This document shows positions 42,904 to 51,292 of a stretch of 64,000 nucleotides of DNA, one piece after another. Under the pieces are notes generated by a model. It did not search any database, was not told where the DNA came from, and was given only the letters and a program-made list of their open reading frames with translations. The stretch comes from Saprospiraceae bacterium (GTDB lineage Bacteria > Bacteroidota > Bacteroidia > Chitinophagales > Saprospiraceae), in contig JANQQI010000021.1 in NCBI GenBank assembly GCA_028285085.1, forward strand, positions 1 through 64,000, in the 5' to 3' direction. How positions within the stretch are numbered: position 1 is the stretch's first letter; each line of letters opens with the position of its first letter. Both the position numbers and the translations under genes were made by a program.

Positions 42904-45603
42904 ATGAAAAAGACCTTTCTATTTCTGTTAAGTGGTTTTTGCCTCTTAGCGACCTTCCTTCCTCAACCTACAAACGCCCAAGATGGCCTCCCTCCTTTAA
43001 TCGATCGGGAGATCCTGTTTGGAAACCCTGAAATTTCCGGTGCTCAATTGTCACCTGATGGCAAGTATATGTCCTTCGTTAAGCCCTATAATGAAGTCCG
43101 CAATATCTGGGTGAAAAAAGCGGATGAACCTTTCGAAAATGCAAAGCCAGTTACGGCTAGTACCGAACGTCCTATTCCTGGCTATTTCTGGAGCCTTGAT
43201 AGCAAGTATCTGCTGTATGTACAAGACAAAGGCGGAGATGAAAATTATCACGTTTATGCACTCGATCCAATGGCTGCAGCGCCAGAGGGAAGCGAGGTGC
43301 CCGAAGCCAGAAACCTCACGAATGTTGATGGCGTTAGAGCTTTCATTTATCGTGTTCCCAAAAGCGATCCCGATTTATTATATGTCGGCATGAATGATCG
43401 TGATCCCGCTTGGCACGATTTGTATAAAGTGCGTATCTCGACTGGCGAACGCGAGTTGATTCGCCAGAATAATGACCAAATTACGAGTTGGACTTTTGAC
43501 ACCAAAGACCAGATTCGCATGGCGTCAAAAACGGCAGCGGATGGTAGTACGGAGTTATTGGTTGTCGATGGTGATCAGTTCAAAACCTGTTATTCTTGTT
43601 CGGTATTGGAAGCTTGTGGTATTAGTCGCTTTCACAAAGATGGAGACAAAGCCTACCTGATTTCCAATAAAGGCGATCTGGACTTGACCCAACTCTTTTT
43701 GTTTGATCCCGAAACCGGAACGACCGAATTAGTGGATGCAGATCCCGAAAATGAAGTTGATTTCGGCGGCGCAGTGTACTCGGATATTACCAACGAATTG
43801 ATGCTGACGACTTATACGGGAGATAAAACACGTTACTATTTCCGTGATAAAGCTTGGGAAGCAGATTACGAATGGCTCAAAACTAAACTACCTGGTGTTG
43901 AAGTTAACTTAGGGTCTTCTACCTCGGATGAGCAAAAATGGTTGGTGTACGCGAATAGCGATACGGATCCGGGTGCCACTTACCTTTTTGATCGCGCGGC
44001 GAAGACGCTGACTTTTCAATATCGACCTCGTCCTAAATTACCCGTCGAACACTTGGCGCCAATGACGCCCGTTCGTTATTTGTCTACTGATAATCTTGAA
44101 ATTCCCGCTTATCTCACACTGCCGAAAGGCATTGAGCCCACTAATTTGCCATTGATCGTCTTTCCACACGGTGGCCCTTGGGCGCGCGATTACTGGGGAT
44201 ACAATCCTTACGCTCAGTTTTTGGCGAACCGTGGTTATGCGGTCTTGAATGTGAACTTCCGTGGTTCTACCGGCTATGGAAAAGCATTTCTCAATGCAGG
44301 TAATAATGAATGGGGGCAAAAAATGCAAGACGACTTGACCATGGGTGTTAAATTTTTGGTAGACCAGGGCATTGCTGATCCGAATCGTGTTGGTATCATG
44401 GGGGGGTCCTACGGAGGCTATGCGACTCTGGCGGGGCTAACCTTTACACCAGATGTGTATAATGCCGGTGTATCGATTGTAGGTCCTTCTAATCTGATGA
44501 CTCTCTTAGAATCTATTCCACCGTATTGGGAATCCATTCGTAAAATGTTCTACGAGCGTATGGGTGATCCTACCACTGAGGAAGGTAAAGCACAGTTGAT
44601 GCGCCAGTCGCCTTTAAATAGTGCTAATAAGATCAAAGCACCGCTTATGGTGGTACAAGGTGCTAATGATCCACGAGTGAAAAAACCGGAATCGGATCAA
44701 ATCGTTGTGGCCATGCGTGAACTTGGTCTCCCTGTGGAATATCTCTGTGCGCCCGACGAAGGACACGGCTTCCGCCGCCCCGAAAATAATATGGCTTTTT
44801 TGGCGTCGGCCGAAAAATTCCTGGCCAAGCATCTTGGTGGCCGCTTCCAGCCGGATATGCCCGATCATATCGCTAAGCGATTGGAAGAAATTACTGTAGA
44901 TATTAACACCGTAACGCTCCCCGAAGCCATTGATGCGAGCAAACTTAGCGCGGCTCTGCCGCAGCCTACTCAAGACTTAAGCGCTGGGACGAGTACATAT
45001 AAAATGGTGATCAAAATGGGGACTCAGGAAATTCCGATGGATGTCACCCAGACGATTGAAGCTAAGGATGGCAATTGGGTGATTACCCAGTCTGCAAGTT
45101 CGATGATGGGCGCTATCCGTGATGTTTGCACCGTCAAGAAGGGTAGCCTAGATCCCGTTGCTCGATCTGTTGCCCAAGGCCCGGTCAATATTGAGATTGA
45201 GCACGCTACAGATAAAATTACCGGTACGATGAGCATGAATGGTAATGATCAACCGATCGATGTAACGCTAGAGCAACCCGTCTTCATCGACGGCGCGGCT
45301 CTCAATGAAGTACTCGCATCGCTGCCGCTGGCGAAAGGATACACTACCGTTTATCGTACCTATGATTTGCAATCCCAGAAAGTTCGATCCTTCGAATTGA
45401 ATGTGGTGGATATGGAAACAATAGAAGTACCTGCGGGTAGCTTCGAAGCTTACAAAGCGGAGGTGAAGCCTCTGGACGATAGTGGTGGTGCGACAACACT
45501 TTGGTTATGTACAAAGGATGGGCAACGTGGATTAGTGAAATCTAGTGCTATAGTTCCCGAAATGGGCGGCGCAACCGTCACGATGGAACTCAGTGGACGA
45601 TAA
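42904..45603 (+). CDS. Exported S9-family peptidase (prolyl oligopeptidase type) with C-terminal DUF3108-like domain
   Basis: This is an 899-residue periplasmic peptidase with a signal peptide (1-25, TNAQ). Residues about 40-380 are a beta-propeller (DGKYMSFV and DSKYLLYV strands). Residues about 390-650 are the alpha/beta-hydrolase domain. The catalytic triad is visible: Ser in MGGSYGGYA, Asp in VQGANDPRVKKPE, His in DEGHGFRRPE. It cleaves short peptides, with acylaminoacyl- or dipeptidyl-peptidase activity. The last 230 residues form a separate beta-rich domain (TSTYKMVIKMG, VPAGSFEAYKAEV) that resembles DUF3108-like domains; this addition is not part of a standard S9 enzyme. MITE-like elements flank the gene on both sides. 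Confidence 0.92.
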   Translation: MKKTFLFLLSGFCLLATFLPQPTNAQDGLPPLIDREILFGNPEISGAQLSPDGKYMSFVKPYNEVRNIWVKKADEPFENAKPVTASTERPIPGYFWSLDSKYLLYVQDKGGDENYHVYALDPMAAAPEGSEVPEARNLTNVDGVRAFIYRVPKSDPDLLYVGMNDRDPAWHDLYKVRISTGERELIRQNNDQITSWTFDTKDQIRMASKTAADGSTELLVVDGDQFKTCYSCSVLEACGISRFHKDGDKAYLISNKGDLDLTQLFLFDPETGTTELVDADPENEVDFGGAVYSDITNELMLTTYTGDKTRYYFRDKAWEADYEWLKTKLPGVEVNLGSSTSDEQKWLVYANSDTDPGATYLFDRAAKTLTFQYRPRPKLPVEHLAPMTPVRYLSTDNLEIPAYLTLPKGIEPTNLPLIVFPHGGPWARDYWGYNPYAQFLANRGYAVLNVNFRGSTGYGKAFLNAGNNEWGQKMQDDLTMGVKFLVDQGIADPNRVGIMGGSYGGYATLAGLTFTPDVYNAGVSIVGPSNLMTLLESIPPYWESIRKMFYERMGDPTTEEGKAQLMRQSPLNSANKIKAPLMVVQGANDPRVKKPESDQIVVAMRELGLPVEYLCAPDEGHGFRRPENNMAFLASAEKFLAKHLGGRFQPDMPDHIAKRLEEITVDINTVTLPEAIDASKLSAALPQPTQDLSAGTSTYKMVIKMGTQEIPMDVTQTIEAKDGNWVITQSASSMMGAIRDVCTVKKGSLDPVARSVAQGPVNIEIEHATDKITGTMSMNGNDQPIDVTLEQPVFIDGAALNEVLASLPLAKGYTTVYRTYDLQSQKVRSFELNVVDMETIEVPAGSFEAYKAEVKPLDDSGGATTLWLCTKDGQRGLVKSSAIVPEMGGATVTMELSGR

Positions 45604-45612
45604 AGAAGAGAT

Positions 45613-45779
45613 TTTAGAGCTTGTTTGGGATTTGTTCTTTAGGTCGAAAACTGATATTTTTTTGTTTAAACGAGCCATCTTTTGAGGCGCATAGCCGGCT
45701 ACTTGACAAAAAAGAGGTGAAGTATAAATGAGAAAAAAGCGTTTGTAGATCAATTAATAACTTCCAAACAAACTCTTAG
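45613..45779 (+). mobile_element. MITE-like element 2
   Basis: This 167-bp element has terminal inverted repeats: left TTTAGAGCTTGTTTGGGAT and right (reverse complement) CTAAGAGTTTGTTTGGAAG. The outer 35-40 bp match MITE-like element 1, 2.9 kb upstream, in the same orientation. It starts 10 bp after the S9 peptidase stop and has no open frame. Confidence 0.68.
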
Positions 45780-45791
45780 TTCTCGATTAAT

Positions 45792-45831
45792 AAAAAGGGC
45801 TGCTCTGGATAACTGGGGCGGTCCTTTTGGG
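45792..45831 (+). terminator. Rho-independent terminator
   Basis: AAAAGG-G-C-T-GCTC pairs with GGGC-G-G-T-CCTTTT around TGGATAACT. It lies between the S9 peptidase gene and the convergent DUF4132 gene and is probably usable from both sides. Confidence 0.65.
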
Positions 45832-45944
45832 TTGTAGGGATGGTTGGTGCGGCAGAGATGGAAATAAAGAAAATCTAACTGGGCGAATTGTAGAAGTATG
45901 TATATTCTGTGACTACTAAGACATTTAAGGAATTAATATAGCTG

Positions 45945-46146
45945 GGGCTTTGTGGGAGGGCCCACCCACTTGTCCGCCGCCGCCGACCAACTTGGTCGCA
46001 AAGTACCTTAATTGTATAGCCCACCAGTCTTTACCAGTGCACATTTATGATAAAAGTTCAACACAACGTTATTTTGGCCAAAGCACAATTTGTGCATTAC
46101 TATCTATAGATTCCGGAGACAAGGAAATTCCATAAATCGGGCTGAA
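45945..46146 (+). repeat. Structured dispersed element, copy 3
   Basis: It begins GGGCTTTG. Hairpins: GTGGG (45952-45956) with CCCAC (45965-45969); CGACCA (45984-45989) with TGGTCG (45993-45998); CAC (46022-46024) with GTG (46037-46039) around the loop AGTCTTTACC; CACAA (46062-46066) with TTGTG (46090-46094) enclosing TTTGGCCAAA. Then come CTATCTATAGATTCCGG and ATTCCATAAAT (46127-46137). It lies 75 bp before the end of the DUF4132 gene. Confidence 0.85.
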
Positions 46147-46220
46147 AAACTTTGCGATTAACTTGTTTTTTGTCTTTTGTACGACATTTAAGAGGCTCGA
46201 CGACCCTTTATGACCTATTT

Positions 46221-48749
46221 CTAATACCCAATCTGTGATGTGATGGTTCGATCCGTGATTTTATCATCTTCTGCCAGTAAAAAGGCTTTAGATAAAATAA
46301 TCGATAAACCATTATCACCCGCAAAGGGGATGAAGACCCGATCGGCATGACGCTTTTTACTATTATCCGGGACGATGCAGAGATATTGATCGTTGGGCTC
46401 CATTAAAATATTAGTACTGCCAATGTGGATTTTATAGGTTCGTATTTTGCCTTGTACCACGACAAACCTGCCTTTTACGGTGGCGACATCCCGGATTTTT
46501 AAACGGGGGATAAGGTTACTTAGAATAGCTTTTCGATTTTTGGCAATCTCCGAAAGTGCGCCGAAGGAATAACTTTCCCAATAGTCCCGGTAAGTGGGCA
46601 AACCACCGGAATCTTGCCAGCTAGGATCATTGCCTACGCTGGCTACTCCAACGAATAAGTCGACATCCCGCATGGCTTCGGAAAATGGGATCACCGGAAC
46701 GTCTTCTAAGGGTACGACGCTTTCCGTTTCGGTATTAACAAAGCGGACTTGATCGGTGGCGACATACATCCAAAGCCCGTTGTCATTGATATGCTCGTTG
46801 TGGTTCAGTTCGTTGAGCCAGTATTCGGCACGGAGTTGATATTCGGGTAAGGAGAGTTCAGCGGTAGCATTGTAGCGACCATCATCGTAAGCACCGAGCA
46901 TGGCGTACTTCCAGCCGCGTGTTTTGGCAAGGCTGTTAAATTGATGCTGCTTGAGCAGATGCGCTGCCATGCGATTGCTGTACGTATGGGTATTGATCTC
47001 GGCTTCGGTCAGCAGATAAATTTCCCGGAAAGCTTGTTTTAATGGTTGTTGAATTTGGTGCGTCATCAAAAAATCCCGCCACTGTTGTATGACTTCGATG
47101 GGTTGAACCGCTGGATGCCAGAGTGTGACGCAGCTTTCGGGATGAGGATGCACGGGCTTAAAATCAACGTTCACCCATTGTGCATTCATTCTAATTGCCG
47201 CTTGCGATTGCTGATCGTGGGTAAAAATCCAGATGATCTTTTGGGTGAGAAAACTCATCAGACCATGGTCAATATAATATTTCTGAAAATCGGCTAACAA
47301 CCATTCTCGCCGTGTGCGAAACAAGCGATCTAGCCGATCTCGCTGTGCAGTGATGGTTTGCTCAATTTGCTTTTTGATATTTTTCAACCGCTTGAGTGGT
47401 GCGGCGTATTTTTCTTTAACTACGGGCGGAATTGTCTTTTGTGTCTGGCCATCGGGCTTGATCCACTGCAAGGCTACTTTTCCGATACCAGCAATGGACA
47501 AGTCTGCCAGATAGTCTCCGATGGCGACCACTTTCTGCCCTTGATCCAGGCCAAAATCTTCAATGGCCAAATCCTCGATTTCGTGCAAGGACAAGCCCCG
47601 TGCATCAGCGGCTTCCTGCAAATATTTTTGCATTAATCGCTGGGCACTGCTTTGCTTGATCCGTTGCCGTAGCCTTGAGAGCAGGCCGATGCCATCCAGA
47701 CCACGTGACTTGTACAAAGCAAAAAAACAAGCATTACCTACTGCTGCGGCCGTTGGCCCTTTGCCGGGAATTTTTCGGTAGCAACGTTCGGCTAATTGAG
47801 CCAATATTTGAATGGTTTTCGCATCGTGGAAATGAGCACATATCCAGATCAGTCCTTTCAGAATATTCGTATTAGCGGCGCTGAGAAAATGACTTTCATA
47901 AAAGGTGTACGTACGCCCTCCATAATCCGTATAGTTCGAAGTATCGATCTGAGGTTTTAATTCGATGATGAATTTCATCCAATCATTAAGCACGGTTTTG
48001 AAACGCTCCGAGCCCAGTGCCTTCATCAATTGCTTAGTATCGTTTAAATACTTTTTAGAAGGCTTACTACCGTTCGCTTTTTGAGCTTTCAGCAAAATAG
48101 GATACCAATTGATCTGTTCTTTGAAGGGGCGCTCGGCGATGGCAGCATTTGCATAATCACTAAAAACATCTTCACCGGATAAATAGAAGGGGTGGGCTTT
48201 TTGCGGGGCGTCTGCCGATTGGGCATAGATCGTATCAATGGTTGCGTGCAATTTTTCTGTGCCGAGGAGCGCACAATCCACCTGGCTGATTGCCTGTTGA
48301 AGCCGATCCAAGCTGTCCATTAATATCTCATCCAACTCACGCCCTTTGTAGTAGCGCGCAATTTGTCGTAAAAAACGCTGTAAGGGCCAACCGATAATAT
48401 CTCCACTGGCGTGACGACGATGCTCAATGAAAGCCTCAACGACTTGGGGCACTTGTTCTGGTTCCAGGTTAAGTTTGACTTTTAATAATTGATCTACGTA
48501 AGCATTACAAACACTTTTCCGGCGATAACTAATATCGGTACTTGAAAAATCTGGATGATTGGAAACGAACTGATCAATTTCGAAAATGCAGTATAGAAGG
48601 AAATCCAACCGTTTTTGGTCACTCCAACGGGCGACCTTTTCAGAATAGGTAGGACAATTTTTTAAATTAATATTATTAAAGTGACGACCTCCTCCTTCGA
48701 TAAACTCTTCGAGTGTATCTTCAATGATATCTACAAACACTTTAGTCAT
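46221..48749 (-). CDS. DUF4132 (MolR-like) domain protein
   Basis: This is an 842-residue cytoplasmic protein, mostly helical in the N-terminal half (HEAT-like; about 230-420). The DUF4132 region covers about 430-640 with segments such as RREWLLADFQKYYIDHGLMSFL and LTEAEINTHTYSNRMAAHLLKQHQF. The C terminus (about 760-842) is DUF7737-like: FVVVQGKIRTYKIHIGS, FIPFAGDNGLSIILSKAFLLAEDDKITD. E. coli MolR/YehI share this domain; its biochemical role is not established. It is the last of a three-gene minus-strand group that begins with a predicted Gly-Gly beta-grasp protein. No catalytic motif is obvious. Confidence 0.85.
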   Translation of the reverse strand: MTKVFVDIIEDTLEEFIEGGGRHFNNINLKNCPTYSEKVARWSDQKRLDFLLYCIFEIDQFVSNHPDFSSTDISYRRKSVCNAYVDQLLKVKLNLEPEQVPQVVEAFIEHRRHASGDIIGWPLQRFLRQIARYYKGRELDEILMDSLDRLQQAISQVDCALLGTEKLHATIDTIYAQSADAPQKAHPFYLSGEDVFSDYANAAIAERPFKEQINWYPILLKAQKANGSKPSKKYLNDTKQLMKALGSERFKTVLNDWMKFIIELKPQIDTSNYTDYGGRTYTFYESHFLSAANTNILKGLIWICAHFHDAKTIQILAQLAERCYRKIPGKGPTAAAVGNACFFALYKSRGLDGIGLLSRLRQRIKQSSAQRLMQKYLQEAADARGLSLHEIEDLAIEDFGLDQGQKVVAIGDYLADLSIAGIGKVALQWIKPDGQTQKTIPPVVKEKYAAPLKRLKNIKKQIEQTITAQRDRLDRLFRTRREWLLADFQKYYIDHGLMSFLTQKIIWIFTHDQQSQAAIRMNAQWVNVDFKPVHPHPESCVTLWHPAVQPIEVIQQWRDFLMTHQIQQPLKQAFREIYLLTEAEINTHTYSNRMAAHLLKQHQFNSLAKTRGWKYAMLGAYDDGRYNATAELSLPEYQLRAEYWLNELNHNEHINDNGLWMYVATDQVRFVNTETESVVPLEDVPVIPFSEAMRDVDLFVGVASVGNDPSWQDSGGLPTYRDYWESYSFGALSEIAKNRKAILSNLIPRLKIRDVATVKGRFVVVQGKIRTYKIHIGSTNILMEPNDQYLCIVPDNSKKRHADRVFIPFAGDNGLSIILSKAFLLAEDDKITDRTITSQIGY

Positions 48750-48767
48750 AATGGTTGAAACATGATC

Positions 48768-49211
48768 TTATTCTGAGAATATTGTTTTCTCAATTTGCCT
48801 AAATGCTTTTGCACCTTTCTTACTAAACATAAATGCACCAATATCTGGTTCTGTTTTCATCCAATTGCATCCTAAACAGATAGTCGCATGTGCAATGATC
48901 TGATCCTGCTCATTATAAAATACATAACCAACATGGGGTTCGAAACAGCGTGCTGAGTTATCTCCATATGTTGATGTATTATGAAAAATGCCTAGGAGCT
49001 TTTTTGCTTCATCATTCGTCAATACCTCTCCTTTGCCTATCGTCTTTTTTGAAACCTTTCCATTTTCGACTACTTCACCATTCTGACCATCCATTTTATA
49101 AGCGACTATGGTGTGGTAAGGGACTTTTGGAAATTTATTTAAATGAATTTCTTTTCCACATCCAGACCATAAAGTGCTAAGGATGAAAAATACGAATTTG
49201 CTATACTTCAC
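48768..49211 (-). CDS. Hypothetical lipoprotein, 147 aa
   Basis: The N terminus is a lipoprotein signal (FILSTLWSGC, lipid-modified Cys about 18). The rest is a compact mixed domain with ARCFEPHVGYVFYNEQDQIIAHATICLGCNWM, which includes a CxxC (CLGC). I recall this Cys-rich pattern from many Bacteroidota hypothetical lipoproteins but know no function. It lies between the Gly-Gly protein and the DUF4132 gene (18-bp gap to the latter), so it may be cotranscribed with them. Its base composition is more AT-rich than its neighbours. Confidence 0.7.
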   Translation of the reverse strand: MKYSKFVFFILSTLWSGCGKEIHLNKFPKVPYHTIVAYKMDGQNGEVVENGKVSKKTIGKGEVLTNDEAKKLLGIFHNTSTYGDNSARCFEPHVGYVFYNEQDQIIAHATICLGCNWMKTEPDIGAFMFSKKGAKAFRQIEKTIFSE

Positions 49212-49257
49212 TTTTAAGATGAGTCAATTAGATCGAGGTGATATGATAGTTATGATG

Positions 49258-49647
49258 TTAGCCGCCAACCAGCGGCGTTAATTTGACAAAACTGATATCC
49301 GTATCGGCCTTTAACTGGACGCGTTGCTCCAAACTTTCTGCCTGGATATCATCAACGAGAACGAAGTAACCATTTTTCTGAAAGGCATCCAGAGCAACGT
49401 AAACTTGTTTTTCTCCGTCGATAATTTTTTTGGGATCAAGCTGATAGCCATTAGTGGTTTGCTCGGCTTCGGTAGGCTCGACCAAGCCGTTAAAATAGCC
49501 GGAACGTTTTTGGTTGTATTGTTCTACTTCCTGCAATACACGCTCGGTGATAATATCTTTTACCATGACGGATGCAGAGGCAAATTCCAAATCAATTTGC
49601 TGAACAGTTTTACCGGTAAAGGTGGTATCTTTTATCGTTACAATCAT
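49258..49647 (-). CDS. Predicted beta-grasp (MoaD/ubiquitin-like) protein ending in Gly-Gly
   Basis: This is a 129-residue soluble protein starting at ATG 49647 (an upstream ATG at 49707 would add 20 residues, less likely). The order of elements suggests a ubiquitin-like beta-grasp fold: strand IVTIKDTT, strand QQIDLEF, helix KDIITERVLQEVEQYN, an insertion (about 43-75), a segment around QVYVALDAFQ, then YFVLVDD and the closing strand DTDISFVKLTPLVGG. The last residues resemble MoaD/ThiS C termini, where the terminal Gly is activated as an adenylate or thiocarboxylate. The family is not recognised with certainty. It is encoded in front of a lipoprotein and the DUF4132 protein, and I recall similar proteins next to DUF4132 genes in other phyla. 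Confidence 0.68.
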   Translation of the reverse strand: MIVTIKDTTFTGKTVQQIDLEFASASVMVKDIITERVLQEVEQYNQKRSGYFNGLVEPTEAEQTTNGYQLDPKKIIDGEKQVYVALDAFQKNGYFVLVDDIQAESLEQRVQLKADTDISFVKLTPLVGG

Positions 49648-49770
49648 CACGTTACAAATTGAGTTATTGATATTATCGAAGGTAATATCTTGAAAGGGGA
49701 ATAGCAAGTGGATTTGACCAACAATTTGCCTTTTAGTCCGAGGTGATGATCTGCAGATCAGTTAGACTAT

Positions 49771-50508
49771 TTATAGCGATTCTAGCAAGGCTTTGGCCTT
49801 TTGCTGTAATCCTGGTACGCTGGCATCGGCTGCGACGGTTTCGAGGAGTGGGTGGGCTTGAGTGGCCTGATCGGATTTAATATAAATCAGAGCAGTGTAC
49901 CATTGGCTGGCGGTTTGAAAGGGAGAACTGTCCGGGATTTTAAATAAATGTGCTAGGGCAGTTTCGGTTTGATCAAGGGCCAGAGCGCTGAGGCCGCGGT
50001 AAAAATAGGTTGCGTCATCTTGTTGAGGTAAGGCGGCGAGCAAGCGAGCCGCTTCGGTATAATTGCGGAGCTCGTAAGTCTGAAAAGCGAGAACGCGCGC
50101 ATCTTGCTCGCTGGTCCCTTTGCTAATCGGAGCGACTACGTTGGGGTAGGGCTCAAAGTATTGAGCAAATTGCTTCTCCGGGCTTGGTCCGCGATTGAAC
50201 AACCAAAATGCCGCAAGAAGCAAAACGGCTACACTAGCCGCTGCTAGCCAGGGCCGTAAAGAGATCGTCCTACGACTTGGAGGATGAGCCTGTTCCGATT
50301 GAATGCGGTTCTCAAGTTCCCCCAGCTGAGCTTTGAGATCGTCTCGACCTTCGGCTTGGAACGCACCCAGCAAATCCCGTTGCAGTCCGACCTCTGTCTG
50401 AAACTCAGGATCGGCCAGCCGAGCATCGAAATTTTGCCGCTCAGTTTCGGATAATTGCTCCAGCAGATATTTCTCAATCAGAATATGATCTTTTTCTTCT
50501 AAAGGCAT
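49771..50508 (-). CDS. Membrane-anchored anti-sigma factor with C-terminal TPR-like part
   Basis: This is a 245-residue protein with a cytoplasmic N-terminal part (1-80) rich in acidic/charged helices and a motif KYLLEQLSETERQNFDARLADPEFQ typical of anti-sigma domains. One transmembrane helix lies at about 86-104 (PWLAAASVAVLLLAAFWLF). The periplasmic part (105-245) holds TPR-like helices (ATYFYRGLSALALDQTETALAHLFKIP). It follows the sigma gene after 9 bp, and the pair is a standard ECF sigma/anti-sigma operon. A zinc-binding anti-sigma motif is absent. Confidence 0.82.
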   Translation of the reverse strand: MPLEEKDHILIEKYLLEQLSETERQNFDARLADPEFQTEVGLQRDLLGAFQAEGRDDLKAQLGELENRIQSEQAHPPSRRTISLRPWLAAASVAVLLLAAFWLFNRGPSPEKQFAQYFEPYPNVVAPISKGTSEQDARVLAFQTYELRNYTEAARLLAALPQQDDATYFYRGLSALALDQTETALAHLFKIPDSSPFQTASQWYTALIYIKSDQATQAHPLLETVAADASVPGLQQKAKALLESL

Positions 50509-50517
50509 AATCGCGTG

Positions 50518-51093
50518 TTATAAAATATCTAAATCATCGATGATCTTCCGCAAGGATTTCATGCATCTGGATTTGTGAGCCTTGACCACATTATCGTTTT
50601 TATAATCCATTTCTTGTCGAATCGCTTCAATAGAATAGCGCCGATAGTAAAACAACAGTAAAAGCGTTTTACATTGTCCGCCCAGTATATTAATCGCACG
50701 CCGCAATTGCTGCTGCCGGTGCGTCAATTCAAGTTGTTCTTCCATCACATTTTCGCCGAGCCCTTCGAGTTGGCCAATATCTTCGGTGCTCATATTGCGC
50801 CCTTTTTGGCGCAAGCGATCGATCAGTTTATATTTACCAATGCTAAACAGATAGGTTTTTACACTACTTGATAGCTCGGTAATTTTTCCACTTTTTACAT
50901 TTTCAAATAAAACAATAATGGCATCTTGATAGACATCGAGAAGATCCTCTTGGCTAGCACCGTAACGCTGAGCAAAAGCCAGAAAATCATCACGGTAGTG
51001 ACGGTACAAAGCTTCTAATGCCTTGCCGTTTCCCGACTTGATATTTTCTAACCACTGTTGGTCTTGCTGATGATCAGACGTCGCTTTATCCAT
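50518..51093 (-). CDS. ECF-type RNA polymerase sigma factor
   Basis: This is a 191-residue sigma-70 family protein with start ATG 51093 (an ATG at 51174 would include the palindrome region in the coding part). Region 2 spans about 33-95 (LYRHYRDDFLAFAQRYGASQEDLLDVYQDAII, then VKTYLFSIGKYKLIDRLR), and region 4 about 125-180 (LGGQCKTLLLLFYYRRYSIEAIRQEM...NVVKAHKSRCMKSLRKII). It is adjacent to its likely anti-sigma and divergent from a TPR-CHAT gene. A perfect palindrome in its 5' leader may mark its own regulation. Confidence 0.9.
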   Translation of the reverse strand: MDKATSDHQQDQQWLENIKSGNGKALEALYRHYRDDFLAFAQRYGASQEDLLDVYQDAIIVLFENVKSGKITELSSSVKTYLFSIGKYKLIDRLRQKGRNMSTEDIGQLEGLGENVMEEQLELTHRQQQLRRAINILGGQCKTLLLLFYYRRYSIEAIRQEMDYKNDNVVKAHKSRCMKSLRKIIDDLDIL

Positions 51094-51111
51094 TGATGTG
51101 CTTCGAGCGGT

Positions 51112-51137
51112 AAAGGTTAACACCCGCGTTAACCTTT
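51112..51137. promoter_or_regulatory. Perfect 10-bp inverted repeat between sigma and CHAT genes
   Basis: AAAGGTTAAC and GTTAACCTTT are separated by ACCCGC. It lies 18 bp before the sigma start codon, in the 199-bp divergent region shared with the TPR-CHAT gene. It could be an operator, or an RNA hairpin followed by TTT on the plus strand. Confidence 0.6.
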
Positions 51138-51292
51138 TTTCAATAATGATGACTAAAGAGTAAAGACAATGCACTAATTTAACTCAAGTTGTGATTAAAG
51201 CCGGGCTATGCGAGCAGTTTTACAAAAAATCTTTGCATTTAAAGGACGAATTTAATCCGCGAACAACGAGATGTAAAATCAGATCAAACGTT

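Larger units (their letters stand above)
45604..46220. other. Repeat-rich convergent intergenic region
   Basis: This 617-bp stretch holds MITE-like element 2, a terminator hairpin and structured-element copy 3. I see no protein gene that I would defend. Confidence 0.7.
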
